This document shows, one piece after another, positions 34,329-47,356 of a stretch of 64,000 nucleotides of DNA. The DNA lies in NCBI GenBank assembly GCA_026874595.1, contig CM049308.1, positions 94,851,624-94,915,623 on the forward strand, read 5' to 3'. The position numbers and the translations under genes were made by a program. The notes under the pieces are model-generated. The model had not been told where the DNA came from. It did not search any database and was given only the letters and a program-made list of their open reading frames with translations. The stretch is from Sipunculus nudus. Taxonomy: Eukaryota > Annelida > Sipuncula > Golfingiida > Sipunculidae. How positions within the stretch are numbered: the stretch's first letter is position 1; each line of letters begins with the position of its first letter.

Positions 34329-36269
34329 TTTTTAGCTCAGCTGACTGTTAGTCATCTGAGCTATAGCGATCACTCTTTGTCTGTCGTCCGTCTACCCGTC
34401 CGTCTGTCCGTCCGTACGTCTGTCCGTTAACCTGGCACAAATCGTAACCGCTGGACCTAGAATCTTGTAACTTTACATTCTGAGAGGTCCATGAAAAATC
34501 TCCTTGGAAACCAGAAATTAGGTCTCTGTTACCCATATCCTTTGAGCTATGGGGCCTCAAAGTACCCCCAGAATATTCAAAAATTTCATACAAAAACTTC
34601 AATATCTCATTAACTACATCACTGATGGTCATAATTTTTTGCATACATATTGACCATGAGAAGTTTCATCACTTCCTGCAAGACTGGTGGCGCCACCTGT
34701 ATTTTTCGATTTTTTACGAATTTTTTTCTCTATTTTTGAGACCTTTAAAAATGTGAACAGCTATTAACAGGGCACAAATCATAAAGACTGGACCTAGAAT
34801 CTTAATTCTTGACACACTGAGAGACCTATGAAAAGTCTCCTTGGAAACCAGAAATTAGGTCTCTGTTACCCACATCTTTCACGCTATGGGGCCCCAAAGT
34901 ACCCCCCAGAATAGTAAAAAAATTTCATACAAAAACTTCAATATCTCATTAACTACGTCAACTTCAATATCTCATTAACTACGTCACTGATGGTCATGAT
35001 TTTTTTGCATACATATTGATCATGAGATGTTTCATCAGTGTCTGCAGACTGTTGGCGCTACCTGTATTTTTCGAATTTTTACGAATTTTTTTCTCTATTT
35101 TTGAGACCTTTAAAAATGTGAACATCTGTTAACAGGGCACAAATTGTAAAGACTGGACCTAGAATCTTCATTTCTGACACAGTGAGAGACCTATGAAAAG
35201 TCTCCATGGAAACCTGAAATAAAGTCTCTGTTACCCATATCCTTTTGAGCTGTGGAGCTCCCAATTACCCCCCAGAATAATGGAAAATTTGATAAAAACA
35301 AACTTAAACATCTCAATAACTACAAAACTGATGGTCATGATTTTTGGCATACATATTAATCAAGAGGTGTTCCATCAGTTCCTGCAGACTGGTGATGCCA
35401 TTTGTATTTTTTCAAATTTTTACAATTTTTTTCTCTATTTGTGAGACCTTTAAGGATGTAGTTATCTGTCAACAGGGTACAAATCGTAACGACTGGACCT
35501 AGAATCTTCATTCTTGATACACAGGGAGACCCATGAAAAGTCTACATGGAAACCTGAAATAAGGTCTCTGTTACCCATATCCTTTGAGCTATGGCACTCC
35601 AAAGTACAGCTCAGAATAATGGAAAAATTGATACAAAAGCTGAAGTATCTGAACAACTAATGCAGCGATCACCAAAATTGTTTGTATCGATATTGATCAT
35701 GGAGTGTTTCATCAGTTTCTGCAGACTGGTGGCACCACCTGTATTTGTTCGTTTTTTTTACGATTTTTTTTCTCTATTTTTGATACCTTTAAAGATATGA
35801 ACATCTGTTAACAGGGCACAAATCATAAAACTGGACCTAGAATCTTCATTCTTGACACACTGGGAGACCCATGAAAAGTCTCCATGGAAACTTGAAATTA
35901 GGTCTCTGTTACCCATATCCTTCAAGCTATAGGACTCTGAAGTATCCCTCAGAATAATAGAAAATTTGATACAAAAGCTGAAGTTTCTGAACAATTAATG
36001 CCGAGATCACCATGATTCTTTGCATGGTTTTTGATTATTGAGTGTTTCATCAGTTTCTGTAGACTGGTGGAACCACCTATATTTTTTTAAAAGTTATGCA
36101 TTTTTTCTCTATTTTTGAGATATATAAATACAGTCACTATCTTGGCCTGTTGGTTAATCTGTTTGATGCTTCAGTTGAATGGGTATATACTACCAATTAG
36201 ATGATAAAATTTCCTTTGGCAAATCTCTTCCCAGTCAGCTGAGCGTCATGACCCATGGGTCACTTGTTG
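34329..36269 (+). repeat. Dispersed repeat family A, copy 3, with about five internal ~345-bp tandem repeats
   Basis: It starts TTTTTTAGCTCAGCTGACTG and ends CAGCTGAGCGTCATGACCCA then TGGGTCACTTGTTG. The interior differs from copy 1 and is built of about five imperfect repeats: GGACCTAGAATCTT occurs near 34,453, 34,789, 35,154, 35,494 and 35,836. Minus-strand ORFs with a repeated SKDMGNRDLISGF peptide are a by-product. Confidence 0.75.
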
Positions 36270-36747
36270 ACTGTCGCCACTGAGGCCAATTTGTTTAATA
36301 TTTTACAAGAATAATCCCCTGAATAATTCTTATTATAATTGTCTTTTATGGTTCCAACGAATGAATTTTGGCAGAATTATAAAGATTGAATTTAGTCATT
36401 TTACCATATATGTTAGTTGTGTGATGCGGATAAATCTAGCCTGGCACCAGTTTTTCAGCATCCGTTACATCATGCCTTTAGACATTTAGATTTCAGGTTA
36501 TCTATGGTTAATATTGACAAGAATGATTTTTAAAAGCTTTTAAAAAATGTAGATTTATTATTTTAGATATTCCTCATGCCAGTCAGTGTTTACTATCACA
36601 GGTATACAGCTCTCTACGGGGATATAAAGACGGCTGTACATGGTTATAAATAATTGGTATCCATACTCAACTTAATTCAAGATTTTACCATCAATAAAAT
36701 GTTTCTGTATTATAATTTTGCATTTAATATGCATCTGTAGTAATTGT

Positions 36748-37518
36748 TAGCGAACCTTTGAGTTAATGCGATGGTAGCGGCGTCCGTCGTCTGTCATCTG
36801 TACGTTAACCCATACTATCTCGAAAACGAGTGGAGCTAGCATCATGAAATTTAATGCAAAAAATAAGCCATCTGAAAAACTCTGCCTTTTCTTAGATTTT
36901 ATGGAGAAAAGGCTAAAAAAAACTAAAAAATTCTTTACCTTCGAACTGGTCAAGCGAAATTGTTCAATATTTCACAGAAATAATCTTTTATAACATTCCT
37001 CTCAAATTTCTTCGAATGGTTCAAGTTCGGTGAAATTTGGCCGAGTTACAGGAAGTTGAACTTAGTCATCTGTCCAAAAAAGCATACTAAATGACAATCT
37101 CAGAAACGGCCGGAGTTACCATCACTAAATTTTATGCCAGTGTTGGTCACATGAGTCATTTATGAAATTCAGGTATTGGTGGCGCCACCTGCTTTGACCT
37201 TTTTTGTACGGGGGTCATTGGTCATCTGTACATTAACCCATAATTTCTCAGGAATAGCAGGAGCTACCATCCCCAGATTTTATGCAATAATCTGTCACAT
37301 ATCAAATGTTGTGGGATTCAGCTTATTTATTTATTTATTTTTTTTTTGCTATCTGCATTTACTTAGATTTTATAGGGAAAAGCTGAAAAACCTTTAAAAG
37401 TCTTCTTATTGTAAACGGTCCAGCCAAATTGTTCAATATTTTACAGAAATGCGCCCAGAGGCAAGCCCTCTCAAGTTTCTTCAAATGGTTTGCATTTGAT
37501 GAATATTAGCGGAGTTAC
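36748..37518 (+). repeat. Dispersed repeat family B, second copy (target of the LINE insertion)
   Basis: It starts TTAGCGAACCTTTGAGTTAA with GTACGTTAACCCATACTATC and GGCGCCACCTGC, continuing up to the LINE insertion site; the same repeat resumes at 40,546 (GTCATTTGGCCAAGTAAGCA). So the LINE landed inside this repeat. Confidence 0.65.
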
Positions 37519-37527
37519 ACGAATTTG

Positions 37528-37532
<5 letters not shown>

Positions 37533-37558
<26 letters not shown>

Positions 37559-40531
37559 ATTTTTTTTTTTTATTCAGACAAAACATATACAATACAAATA
37601 CATATACTCAGAAAACATTACAAAGTCAAAGCATTACAAATTTAAATACATGTATCTTGGAAAAAGAGCAGCATTATATATATCTGACAAAATGCAACAA
37701 TGACAAAATATAAAAAAAGAAGAGGGGGAAATAAAAAGGAAAAAAAAAAGCACAAAAAGCACATCAAAGGAAGAAAAAAAAAAAAAAAAAAAAAACTTAA
37801 AAAAATAAAGGATGCATATTCCTATATACATGGATACACACATATATTCTACATATACACATACATATTATATGCTTAGATATCCAAATATAAACCGAAT
37901 TAGAATTTAAAGATACCCCATTTTTCATTAAGTACCTCCAGTTCGTCTTTTTTTTCTGCAATATGTTTTTCAATTTCATAAATCTTCTTTGCATAATTGA
38001 TACCATCCAATGCTCTTGGTTTCACTTCTTTGCATCTACATGTATACAAGTATTTTTTAAAGATAAGCAATATGAGATTCAATATATCATATTCCTTGAC
38101 ACCCAATATCACTAGCTTTAAGTCCAATATTATTGTTTGATCTCTCATTTTCTTGTTAAACCAACAGGCTAATTCGGACCAATATCCTTGAGTAATAGGG
38201 CATTCCCAAAACAAATGTGTCAATGATTCTCTTCCTTCTTCACAAAAAGAACAATTTTCCGTATCTTTGAAACCAATTTTGAATAAAAATGTATTTGTTG
38301 TTAATATTCTATGTATCAAATTAAACTGAAATATCCTTAGGGTTGTAGACTGAGTAAGCTTCACTATATGCAAAAAGGAATTAAGGATATATTTTTTGGA
38401 GTCATATTCAATATTTAGGTCCCTTGTCCATTTTCTTAATATTCTTTCGGGTTCTACGTATAGAGGTCTGACCAGTTCATTGTATGCAGTTTTTGTCACA
38501 TTTTTCACCTTAAATAATAGGGAAAATTTACTTATATAATTGTCATCTTCATTTGTATGCAATAAAATTTCTTTCCACTCTCTCGGAATCGAATCCAATA
38601 ATCCTCTATATTCAAGAATATTAACTTTTTTAACCCTCAGGCTGATTTCTTCATATGTAAGAAATCTCTTAATATCATCTCCTGTTAATAAATCAGTTAA
38701 GCAGTAAATTCCTGCATTTATCCAGTTTTTATAAAATACTGGTTTATTATCCACCCGAATATGTGAGTTCAACCAGATATTTTGATTACCAATTTCTGTT
38801 ACTCCTTTGACTTGGTCTTTATAATTGTATGCACACCATGATTGTAGAACATCTTTCCAGAATGTATTTGTGTTTACATAACTATACCATACATCCTCTT
38901 TGGCCAAATTACACTTAAAAAAATAATCACCTCCTCTGATCATACTAAGTATGTCTTGTTTATATTCTTCGGTGTCCTTCTTTAATAGTAGTCTTCTGAC
39001 CCAAGCGACTTTCAAAGATGTTATATAAGTTCTAGGATGGACCATATTAAGGCCTCCATTGTCATAAGATGAAATTAAAGATTTCCTTTTAATTTTATCT
39101 GGCTTGTTGGACCATATGAATCTAAACAGTCTCTGTTCAACCATATTTATAAAATCATCATCAGGTGTAGGTAATACTGAAAATAAATATGAAAGCTGTG
39201 ATAACCCAAAAGTTTTAAGAATTGTAATTTTTCCAAGTAATGTAAGATTTCGATATGACCAAACATTAAGCACACTGTTTAATTTTTCCATGGCAGGGAG
39301 AAAATTCAGGTTTTTCAAATTATTTGCCTCTGGGGTTACCTTTATTCCCAGTACATCAACTGGGCCATATGACCATTTCAGATTCAAATTTTCAATTTCC
39401 TCTTTCACTGATCTATCGTAAGTCATGAGCAATGGCATCACTGTTGTCTTATTTAAATTTATCACAAGACCTGAAATTTTGGAGAAATTCATAAAAACTT
39501 TTAGTGCTTCTTTAACTGATGACACATCTTTCAAGGTAAGAACAGTGTCATCTGCATATTGTGTAAGTTTTCCTCCAGGCATGTAACTGTTAATTAGATT
39601 ATTGTTCCTGATAGTTAATGCTAAACATTCTGCACATAAAATAAACAGGTATGGGGAGAGAGGACACCCTTGTCTAACTCCTCTTGAAATACTAAAGTAA
39701 GCAGACATCCACCCATTGTTTATGATACAACTGCTAATGTCATTATACAAAATACTGCACCATTTTTGTATAACAGAGCTTATGTTGAAATATTTCAAAG
39801 TTTGCTCAAGAAAATTCCATTCCAATTTATCATAAGCTTTTTCAAAGTCTATTGTCATAAGTAGCCCATTTAATTTTGTTCTCTTTGCATGATAAATATT
39901 ATTTAAAACTTTATTTATGTTTTCTCCAATATACCTGTTTTTAAGAAATCCTGTTTGGTTGTGGTGTATTATGTGTGGCAAAATCTTTTTCATCCTTGAA
40001 GCTATTACCCCAGCAATAATTTTATAGTCAACATTCATCAAAGAAATTGGTCGCCAATTTTTTATTTCTGTATTATCTTTACCTTTTTTAGGGATCAAAC
40101 TTATGACACCTTGTTTTTGGGATACTGAAAGTTCACCACCATCATAAATATACCTTACTGCTTGCAGGAAATATTGTTTTAGTTGAGTCCAAAATTTTTT
40201 GTAGAATTCGGCAGGTATACCATCGTTCCCAGGTGTTTTGTTATTTTTTTGAGACAACAACACATCTGTTATTTCTTTTTCACTGATTAATGTATTCATT
40301 AACATGTTTTGTTCTTTTGAAACTTTTTGAATTGGCTGTACCTGTGCTAGGAATTCTGTGATACTGTGTGCATTTCCTTTTGAAAAGTTTGATTCATATA
40401 AGTCCTTATAAAATTCTTTAGCTGTTTTTATTATTTCCTTTTGATTGTCTGACAAAGACCCATCTGCAAGCCTTAATTTGTGTATCTTTTTTGCATTGTA
40501 GTTTCTTTTTTCCAAATTGAGAAAATATTTT
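37533..40531 (-). mobile_element. 5'-truncated L1/Tx1-like LINE with perfect target-site duplications
   Basis: ACGAATTTGAACTT flanks the element at 37519-37532 and 40532-40545. The + strand T run at 37,531-37,570 is the element's poly(A) tail. The 5' end is cut between the endonuclease and RT domains. Length ~3.0 kb. The exact target duplications and long intact ORF point to a recent insertion. Confidence 0.93.
37900..40531 (-). CDS. LINE reverse transcriptase ORF2 (N-terminally truncated)
   Basis: An uninterrupted frame of ~876 element codons; it can be read a further 27 codons into flanking DNA, up to 40611, but those residues are host repeat. In order: a linker (LNLEKRNYNAKKIHKLR), RT with PGNDGIPAEFYKKFW, the catalytic IDFEKAYDKLEW (~39,820-39,855), RQGCPLSPYLF, YADDTV at ~39,543-39,557, then a thumb/connection region and a C-terminal Cys/His motif CSFCEEGRESLTHLFWEC (~38,196-38,250). 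No endonuclease domain is present, so the copy cannot move by itself. The family resembles L1/Tx1-clade LINEs by motif order; clade placement is inference. Confidence 0.92.
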
Positions 40532-41091
40532 ACGAATTTGAACTTAGTCATTTGGCCAAGTAAGCATACTGACTTAGTAATCTCAGAAATGACAGAAGCT
40601 AGCATAACCAAGTATTGTGCAAATGATGGTCACATGACTCATATCTGAAGTTGCAGATTTCGTGGTGCCACCTACATTGACCTGTTATTTTCGGCAAAAA
40701 CCTCACAAATTTAGACCCTTTTAGCTTAAAATGTTTATGATGAAACTGTCAAGTTGAATCGTTCAATTTTTCAAAAGAACTATCCTAGGACATGGTTCTT
40801 TTAATCATATCAGAATAGACTGAGTTTGTTTGACTTTTGGTTGAGTCATGAAAAGCTTAAGTTGGTCTTATGGCCATTATTATGTCTATTTCAAATTGAG
40901 AACTGCAATAGTGTTCTTCTACAGAATTATTGTTTCAGTTATAACTTCTGTAACATTGCACAAAAATTATTCTTGGGTGGCCTTTGTTTAAGTTTACTTG
41001 AATGCTTTTTGGCAGAATCATTGGACCTTTAACAATGAAAGGACTGCAACTTTTATTATTCTAGATATTTTGATAAAAAAGTTTAAGATTA

Positions 41092-41860
41092 TGTCAGCTT
41101 AAAAAAAGCATTTTAGCCAAAGTCTTTCAGTATATGTAAACAGATTTACCAACAGGCTAAAATTGTGTCTGTATCTTTAAATAGTTTGAGAAACTGCCAA
41201 CTGTTTCAGATTTAGCAACAGATCAAGAATTCATTCAGTGCAGCCAGATATAGGTCAAGAGTTCAATCAGTGCAGCCAAGCACAAGGCATGTGATCATCT
41301 CATGGGTGACATGAGATCACCTCATGAGTATTATGTGATCACCTCATGTGTGTCATGCCCCTCAAGGCTGCATGTGGAGCCAATCTGTGAGCTTATGCAA
41401 TGGTATGGCTACTTTTTCAGATTTGGCAACAGGCCAAAGGTCAGTCTGGATCTATTTATAGCTTTGGCACACTGCCAACTGTATCATATTAGACAACAGG
41501 CCAAGAGTTCACTCAGTGCAGCCAGGTATAGGGCAGGAGTTCAGTAGCTGCATTCTATTTATAGCAATGGCAGACTGTCCACTGCATCAGATTTGGCACC
41601 AAATTTCAGCCTGGATCTATTTATATGTGTATTTATGAATATGTCAGCTTAAAAAAGCTTTTAAGCCAAAGTCTTTCAGTATATGTAAACAGATTTACCA
41701 ACAGGCCAAGATTGTGTCTGTATCTTTAAATAGGTTAAGAAACTGCCAACTGTGTCAGATTATGCAACAAGTCAAAAGTTCACTCAGTGCAGCCAGGTAC
41801 AGGTCAAAAGTTCACTCAGTCTAGCCAGGTGCAGGTCATGAGTTCACTTTCTCACCTAAG
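41092..41860. repeat. Direct repeats of ~115 bp, 550 bp apart, with short CAGTGCAGCCAG-type tandem units
   Basis: GTCAGCTTAAAAAA-AGC..TTTAGCCAAAGTCTTTC and ACAGATTTACCAACAGGC occur at about 41,092-41,210 and 41,642-41,760. Between and after them, GGTCAAGAGTTCAATCAGTG-type units (~40 bp) recur. Non-coding; probably part of an older dispersed repeat. Confidence 0.6.
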
Positions 41861-41906
41861 CCTGGTCAGCCACATGCATCAGACTCAAGGTAAGTTTGAT
41901 GTATTG

Positions 41907-42241
41907 GGCCCAAAAAAAATAAAAGGTATGGTTCTCAGGCCCTGCCCGCATCAATTTTAAACCCCCGCATCAAAAATTTTTATTTTGATTTTCAATGGAA
42001 ACATGCCAATTTTGAGCTGCAGCCGATCGGACATTTCTTTCAAGAAGATAAAATCATACAATTTCCTTTGTCATTTAGTGCTTTTACTTGTTTAGCCAAA
42101 AAAATTTGTTATTATCATGCTTTTCCCTTATTATTTGACATTTTCATCGAAACATACCAAAAAATTAAGAATAAAAAAACCGCCCGCCTGCATTGATTTC
42201 TGAAAAAGTGCCTGAGAACCATACTTTTTTTTATTTTGGCC
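41907..42241. mobile_element. Small inverted-repeat element (MITE-like), ~335 bp
   Basis: The left end GGCCCAAAAAAAATAAAAGG then TATGGTTCTCAGGC pairs with the right end GCCTGAGAACCATACTTTTT then TTTATTTTGGCC, giving ~33-bp imperfect terminal inverted repeats. There is no ORF. No clear target duplication was seen. Confidence 0.7.
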
Positions 42242-42249
42242 TTGGCCTG

Positions 42250-42600
42250 ATATTTTGACCTGTCTTTGTGTCTTTGTTGGCCTTCTCGTTCACAAGACAG
42301 GTGTCGGCACCTACAACAGTGTATGTGCCTGCTTATTTCTACAGAGGAATTTGATATATCAGCCTGAAAATGGGCATATTTATACATATCGAATAGCTTT
42401 GTCGTAGACAAGACTGGTGGTGCCACCTACAATAATTTTTGCACAGTGTGTGTCCCTGCTTATTTCTCAGGAGGGGTTTGATATATCAGTCTGAAATTGG
42501 GCATATGTATATATCTCTGATAGCTTCGTTGTATACAAGACTTGTGGTGCAAACTACAATCATTTTTGTGTTGTGTGCACCCATGCCAGAATTTCAGCAG
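42250..42600. repeat. Tandem ~120-bp units related to the 21.4-22.6 kb repeats
   Basis: GACAAGACTGGTGGTGCCAC and ACAAGACTTGTGGTGCAAAC recur ~125 bp apart with CTGAAATTGGGCATAT-type blocks, as in the 21.4-22.6 kb cluster. Confidence 0.55.
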
Positions 42601-42747
42601 TGATGTTTGTGTAATTGTTTCTTATTTAAAATGTTTAGTACTTGCACTGTTAATATACATGAAAGTAATGGTCCAGCATTGAAGCATTATACCTGGTGTA
42701 TTTCCCAATGCACAGGTTCCCATTAGGCCTGTAGGCCTTGTTTATTT

Positions 42748-45700
42748 AACAATTCTTTATTGCATTTATACATATCACAACAATAACAACACTTTTACAT
42801 TAAATAACAAACAACGTACAACAATCACGTACAATTTCAAATACACAATAGCATGAGGAAATATATGTAGATATCTAATATACCAGATTCTATCTGCTTT
42901 GAATTTCCTCGTAACAACATGAAACAGGATAAGTAAAGACATACACAAATGTCAATCATGACAGGAAACCTTTCAATGCATACACATTTAACTGATATTT
43001 ATTGAAATCGGAGATTGTTTATAGTAGAAAAAAAATTAATATCCTTTGTTTCGTTATTCTGATTACCTTATCTGAGACTTTCCCATTCTTTTCCTTTATA
43101 TATAGTGATTTGATACAATATAATAATAGTGTTTACCATAATATTGCTGTCAGTTACAGGCAATACTCCAAATATGATGGCATTTTTATGTGAATTCTGG
43201 CGTATATATTTCAACTTGTTTCAGCAAATCACATATTTTAAAATATAAATTCTTTGTAATTATACATTGACAAAATAGGTGGAATAATGTTTCCTTGTAT
43301 AAAAAACAATAATCACATCTGTCACTTCCTATCAGTTTCCATTTAAACAGCTGGCCATTGACTGGTAAATAATTATTTAAGATTTTATACTGGAATTCCC
43401 TAAAGAAGAGAGTTTGTTATAAAATACAGATTTGTTACCAATTTTCAACAATTTATTATTCCATAATGGCTGAGATATAATTTCAGCTGTGTACTCAGGA
43501 GCACATTTTAACACATCAGCCCATGACATCAAACAGGTTTTATAAAACGTGGGTATCAACTTTGGAATTATATTGACATCAAAATTCGTTCTTATGAAGT
43601 CAACACCCCCGATTTTGTCCAGATGTTTTGTTACCAATTTAGTCCATGGGTTTTCTTGTTCAAGCCTTTTTAACCATAAAACCTGCTGAGTTTATATCAT
43701 TAATTTAACATTTAGTATATTCAAACCTCCTGTACTATATGGACTAACTGCAGTGTTATACTTCACCTTTGCTTTTTTACCATCCCATACAAATTTATTT
43801 ACTGCTTTTGTATATATTCAATAAAATCTTTGGGTGGTTTACACATGTTTGTTACGTATAAAAAATGTTTGATATAATAAGAGACCGAACCACTTCAATT
43901 TTACCGTAAACTGTCAATGAGCGTTGTTGCCACAAATTTAGAATTTGATTTATTTTTTTTTTTAGTAGCGTGAAATTTTTTTCCATCACCATGTCAGAGT
44001 CATAAGAAAAGTATATACCTAAAATTCGAATGACGTTTGCATGTAAATTAACCCATTTACATTTTATTGAATTGTTCCCATGATATTTATACCTGCCAAG
44101 CCATGCCGCTTCTGATTTTTCATAGTTTACCTCAAGAGAAATAAAATGTGAAAAACACTTTATAACTATCACTAACTCTTTTAAAAGAATTTACATCTTG
44201 AAGGAAGAAAGTTGAAAAGTCGGCAAGCATACACATTTTATGTTCTATGGATGACAGTAATTCCTCTAATATTACTGTTGGTACGAATTTCTTGTGCTAA
44301 AACTTCCAGTACAAACATGAACAGATAACAAGCCATGGGATCACTTTGGCGAGTGCCCCTTTCTATTGAAAAATAACGACTGGTCTCTCCATTATTAATA
44401 ATTGCACTCTCTAAATTAGTATACATAGTCTTTATCCATGATATAAAACAATCACCAAATCCAATTTTCCTCAGTACACAATACATAAATGTGTGATCAA
44501 TTGAGTCAAAAGCTGCAGCAAAATCTGCAGCAAACATGATACCAGATACATCTTTCTGTTTACAATAATACATATAACATCATTGATTAGCCTGATTGGG
44601 TCACAAATAAATCTCCTTTTGATAAAAGCACTTTGTTCAGTAGATATAATCTTAGGTAATATTTTCTTCACTCTCTCTACAAGTGCTTTACTAAGTATTT
44701 TATAACCAACATTAATGTATCTTTTCCTGATTTCTCCAGTAAAGTAATTATTGCTTGTCGCTGATTAGGTGTTAACTGACCAACTTTGTAGCTGTAGTTT
44801 ATAAAGACAGAGTGTCCGTCTCTGTAATACAGAGACGGAGAGCACTGCATGCATTCTTGTGGTGCCCTGTCTGATATTACTAAATGTCCCTCCTTAGACC
44901 AAATTACCAAACATAATATAGCTTAAATACCCTTAACTACGCCTTCTCACTTGTTTTCTTTCTCAAATAGGAAAATGAAACTTATAGTTCAGGTGCAAAG
45001 TTAAGAAGCGATACTCGTAGGTTTGTAACCAAACATGACATGTTGTCCTAGGTTCAAGGACACAGGGAGAAGCCAGTTTTCAAAGTCCTTCCTTTGATTT
45101 GCTGTTAGGTTTCTGGCTCATTCATCATGAAAATCCAGCTTAATTACAAGCATAAGATTTACTGCCTGGTTCCTAATATAGTGCCATCTAGTGAATAAAA
45201 CAGAAAGTGCAAGCAAAACAATGGTTCCAAGCGAGGCTAGTAACCACCTGCAAATTTTCTTGTTTTCACTTATTAGAAATGGTTCACACACCCAGTAAAG
45301 ACCCACGTTTGTTAAGCTTATTATCTGATTTATCTAAATATCTGTGTCCTCGCTGGCACACCAATATTTTCAATAGAGTGCTCGTAAGCCTCACTGGGAG
45401 GCTAACTAAGTAGGCTATAGTTTATAGAGTCTACTAAATCTATCCCTAAGACTGGAAAAAAATATTCATAAAATTCTTTGGTCAAACCATCATTACCAGG
45501 TGTTTTATTTGATGGCATTAATTTTACAATATTATAAGCTTCTGGAAAAGACAACAGCCCATCACATAAGGAAGACTATTCACTTGATATTTTTTTGGAT
45601 TTAAGATCTTTTGAAAATTGTTCACAGTCCGTATAACTTACATTTATAGATCTTTTAAATTTCTTAGTGTAAAATGCTGTTAATTCCTGAAGTATATAAT

Positions 45701-46870
45701 TTTGCATTGTTATTTCCTTTTCGCCAATTAATAGTTTTCTGACATATGATTTCCTTTTGCTTCTTTTTTCTAAATTAAAAAAAAATAAGTGCTATTTCTC
45801 TCCCTTTCTTCTCTCCACTGTGCTCTAAAGGGAATTATTATTCCTTCAGTAATATAATTGTAATATTCCTCCAGAGGTTATTTTGTTTCTTGATAATCCT
45901 TCACAGATGATGAATTTTCCTGTTGACCCAACTTATATTCTAATTCTTTCAGTTTTCATTCAAAATTTCAAGATCATTTTTCCTTATACTTAATTTTATT
46001 TTTGAATATTTAATTGTAAATTCTCTTATTTTGTATTTTATAAATTCCCATCTTTTTAAAGGATCACAATTTTAATTTCTAATTTCCATTCTGTCATACT
46101 TTTCTTTAATTCTTCTGTATAATGTTTATCTTTCAGTAGTGAATTATTAAATTTCCAGTAACCGTTGCCAGTCTTACTTATTTCATGAAGTATAAGCTTC
46201 ATAACAATAGCAGAATGATCAGTGTCAACCGACACTACAATATTTGTATTCTTTACATAAGGCTGCATATCATTAGTTACTAGAAAATAATCTAAATGCC
46301 TCTGTGTCAGAGGTTAAAATCTTCTCCATGTAAACTTTTTTTATATTTGGATTTCTAACTCTCCATATGTCAATAAGATCGTGTTCATGGATAATTAAAT
46401 TGATTTTAGAGACAACTCTCTTTTTTAATACAGCTTGACCTCCATTAGTATCAATGTGATTTAAACAAACATTAAAATCTTCACCTATGACTACCTTTAA
46501 ATCATCATCATGGCAGTTTTCTCTGATAACAGTATTAAAATTTTCATAAAATTGCACTTGCTCTGTCTCTGTGTTTGGCGCATATATGTTACATAAGAGG
46601 AACAGACATTCTTGAATGATGCATTTCAATATTATATATCTACCATTGCCTACAATCACATCTTTAAACTTAAGTTTTCACCAACAATTATCATAACTCC
46701 TTTACTGGAAGTTGTTCCATGAGAAAAAATACGTATGACCTCTCCATTGCTTGGACCAGCTATTTATAACTTCTGTTTTTCTATGCGACTCTTGAATAAA
46801 ACCCACCCCTTGTTTAAATATTAAATAATTATATTCCTGTAAGCACTGTTGGATTAAATGTCATATCCTG
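42748..46870 (-). pseudogene. Decayed LINE (endonuclease + RT), split by a 0.6-kb insertion
   Basis: Read on the minus strand, the broken frames are: endonuclease with GFIQESH (about 46,770-46,790), NIYAPNTE and VVIGEDFNVC; the RT start NKTPGNDGLTKEFYEYFF (~45,460-45,515); VGQLTPNQRQAIITLLEKSG; LPKIISTEQSAFIKRRFI; ADFAAAFDSIDHTF; SIERGTRQSDPMACYLF; and downstream connection sequence to about 43,380. The second Asp of the catalytic YADD box is Phe (MLADFSTF, ~44,205-44,228), and frameshifts are frequent. The 3' end is an A/T-rich tail near 42,748. It is a different lineage from the LINE at 37.5-40.5 kb. Confidence 0.85.
44804..45417. mobile_element. 614-bp insertion inside the decayed LINE, 9-bp target duplication
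   Basis: TAGTTTATA occurs on both sides (44795-44803, 45418-45426). Removing the insert with one copy of the repeat restores a continuous RT frame across the junction (DSINYSYKVGQ on the minus strand). Just inside the left edge is a perfect 10-bp hairpin, CCGTCTCTGT/ACAGAGACGG (about 44,815-44,837). No transposase or tRNA-like head was recognised, so the class is unknown. Confidence 0.8.
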
Positions 46871-47029
46871 TATGTATATGCATAAAATTGATTAAATAAA
46901 GAAAATATATACAGAGGTATACAGAGTTGTTGTAACTCCCATCATTATCCCCCATCACACACACAACCACCATCAAGTCCTTCCACCTGTGGAATGGGAA
47001 CTTTTGTCAACTGCCTACATTTTATATAA

Positions 47030-47356
47030 TAAAAAAAATTAGTTTAATAAAAAATAGGATATAATTGGAAAAATGAGTAAATTGCTGAAATTTCAATAGC
47101 TTATCAAAAAACAAACAAATGATCATAATAGAACAGATCTTAATATTCACAAACTGCTTACATGCTTCAGTTTCAACATTAGGAAACACATGGTCAGATG
47201 AAAAAAATATTATTTGCAACAACTTCTTCAATCATTTAACCATGGCCCATTACCCCTTTTTCGCAGACTTCTCCATTTCTCCATTTGATGTTATTTTAGA
47301 TTTTTACCTTCAAGGTCAACTTCAGCTGAGCACAGTGACCCATGGGTCCCTTGTTT
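47030..47356 (+). repeat. Dispersed repeat family A, 3' end only
   Basis: Matches 6,200-6,524 closely: TTCAGTTTCAACATTAGGAA, GATTTTTACCTTCAAGGTCA, ACTTCAGCTGAGCACAGTGA, CCCATGGGTCCCTTG. The 5' part is missing. A new family A start (GCTCAACTGACTTTCAGTCA with CCGTCGTCC) follows at about 47,430. Confidence 0.75.
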
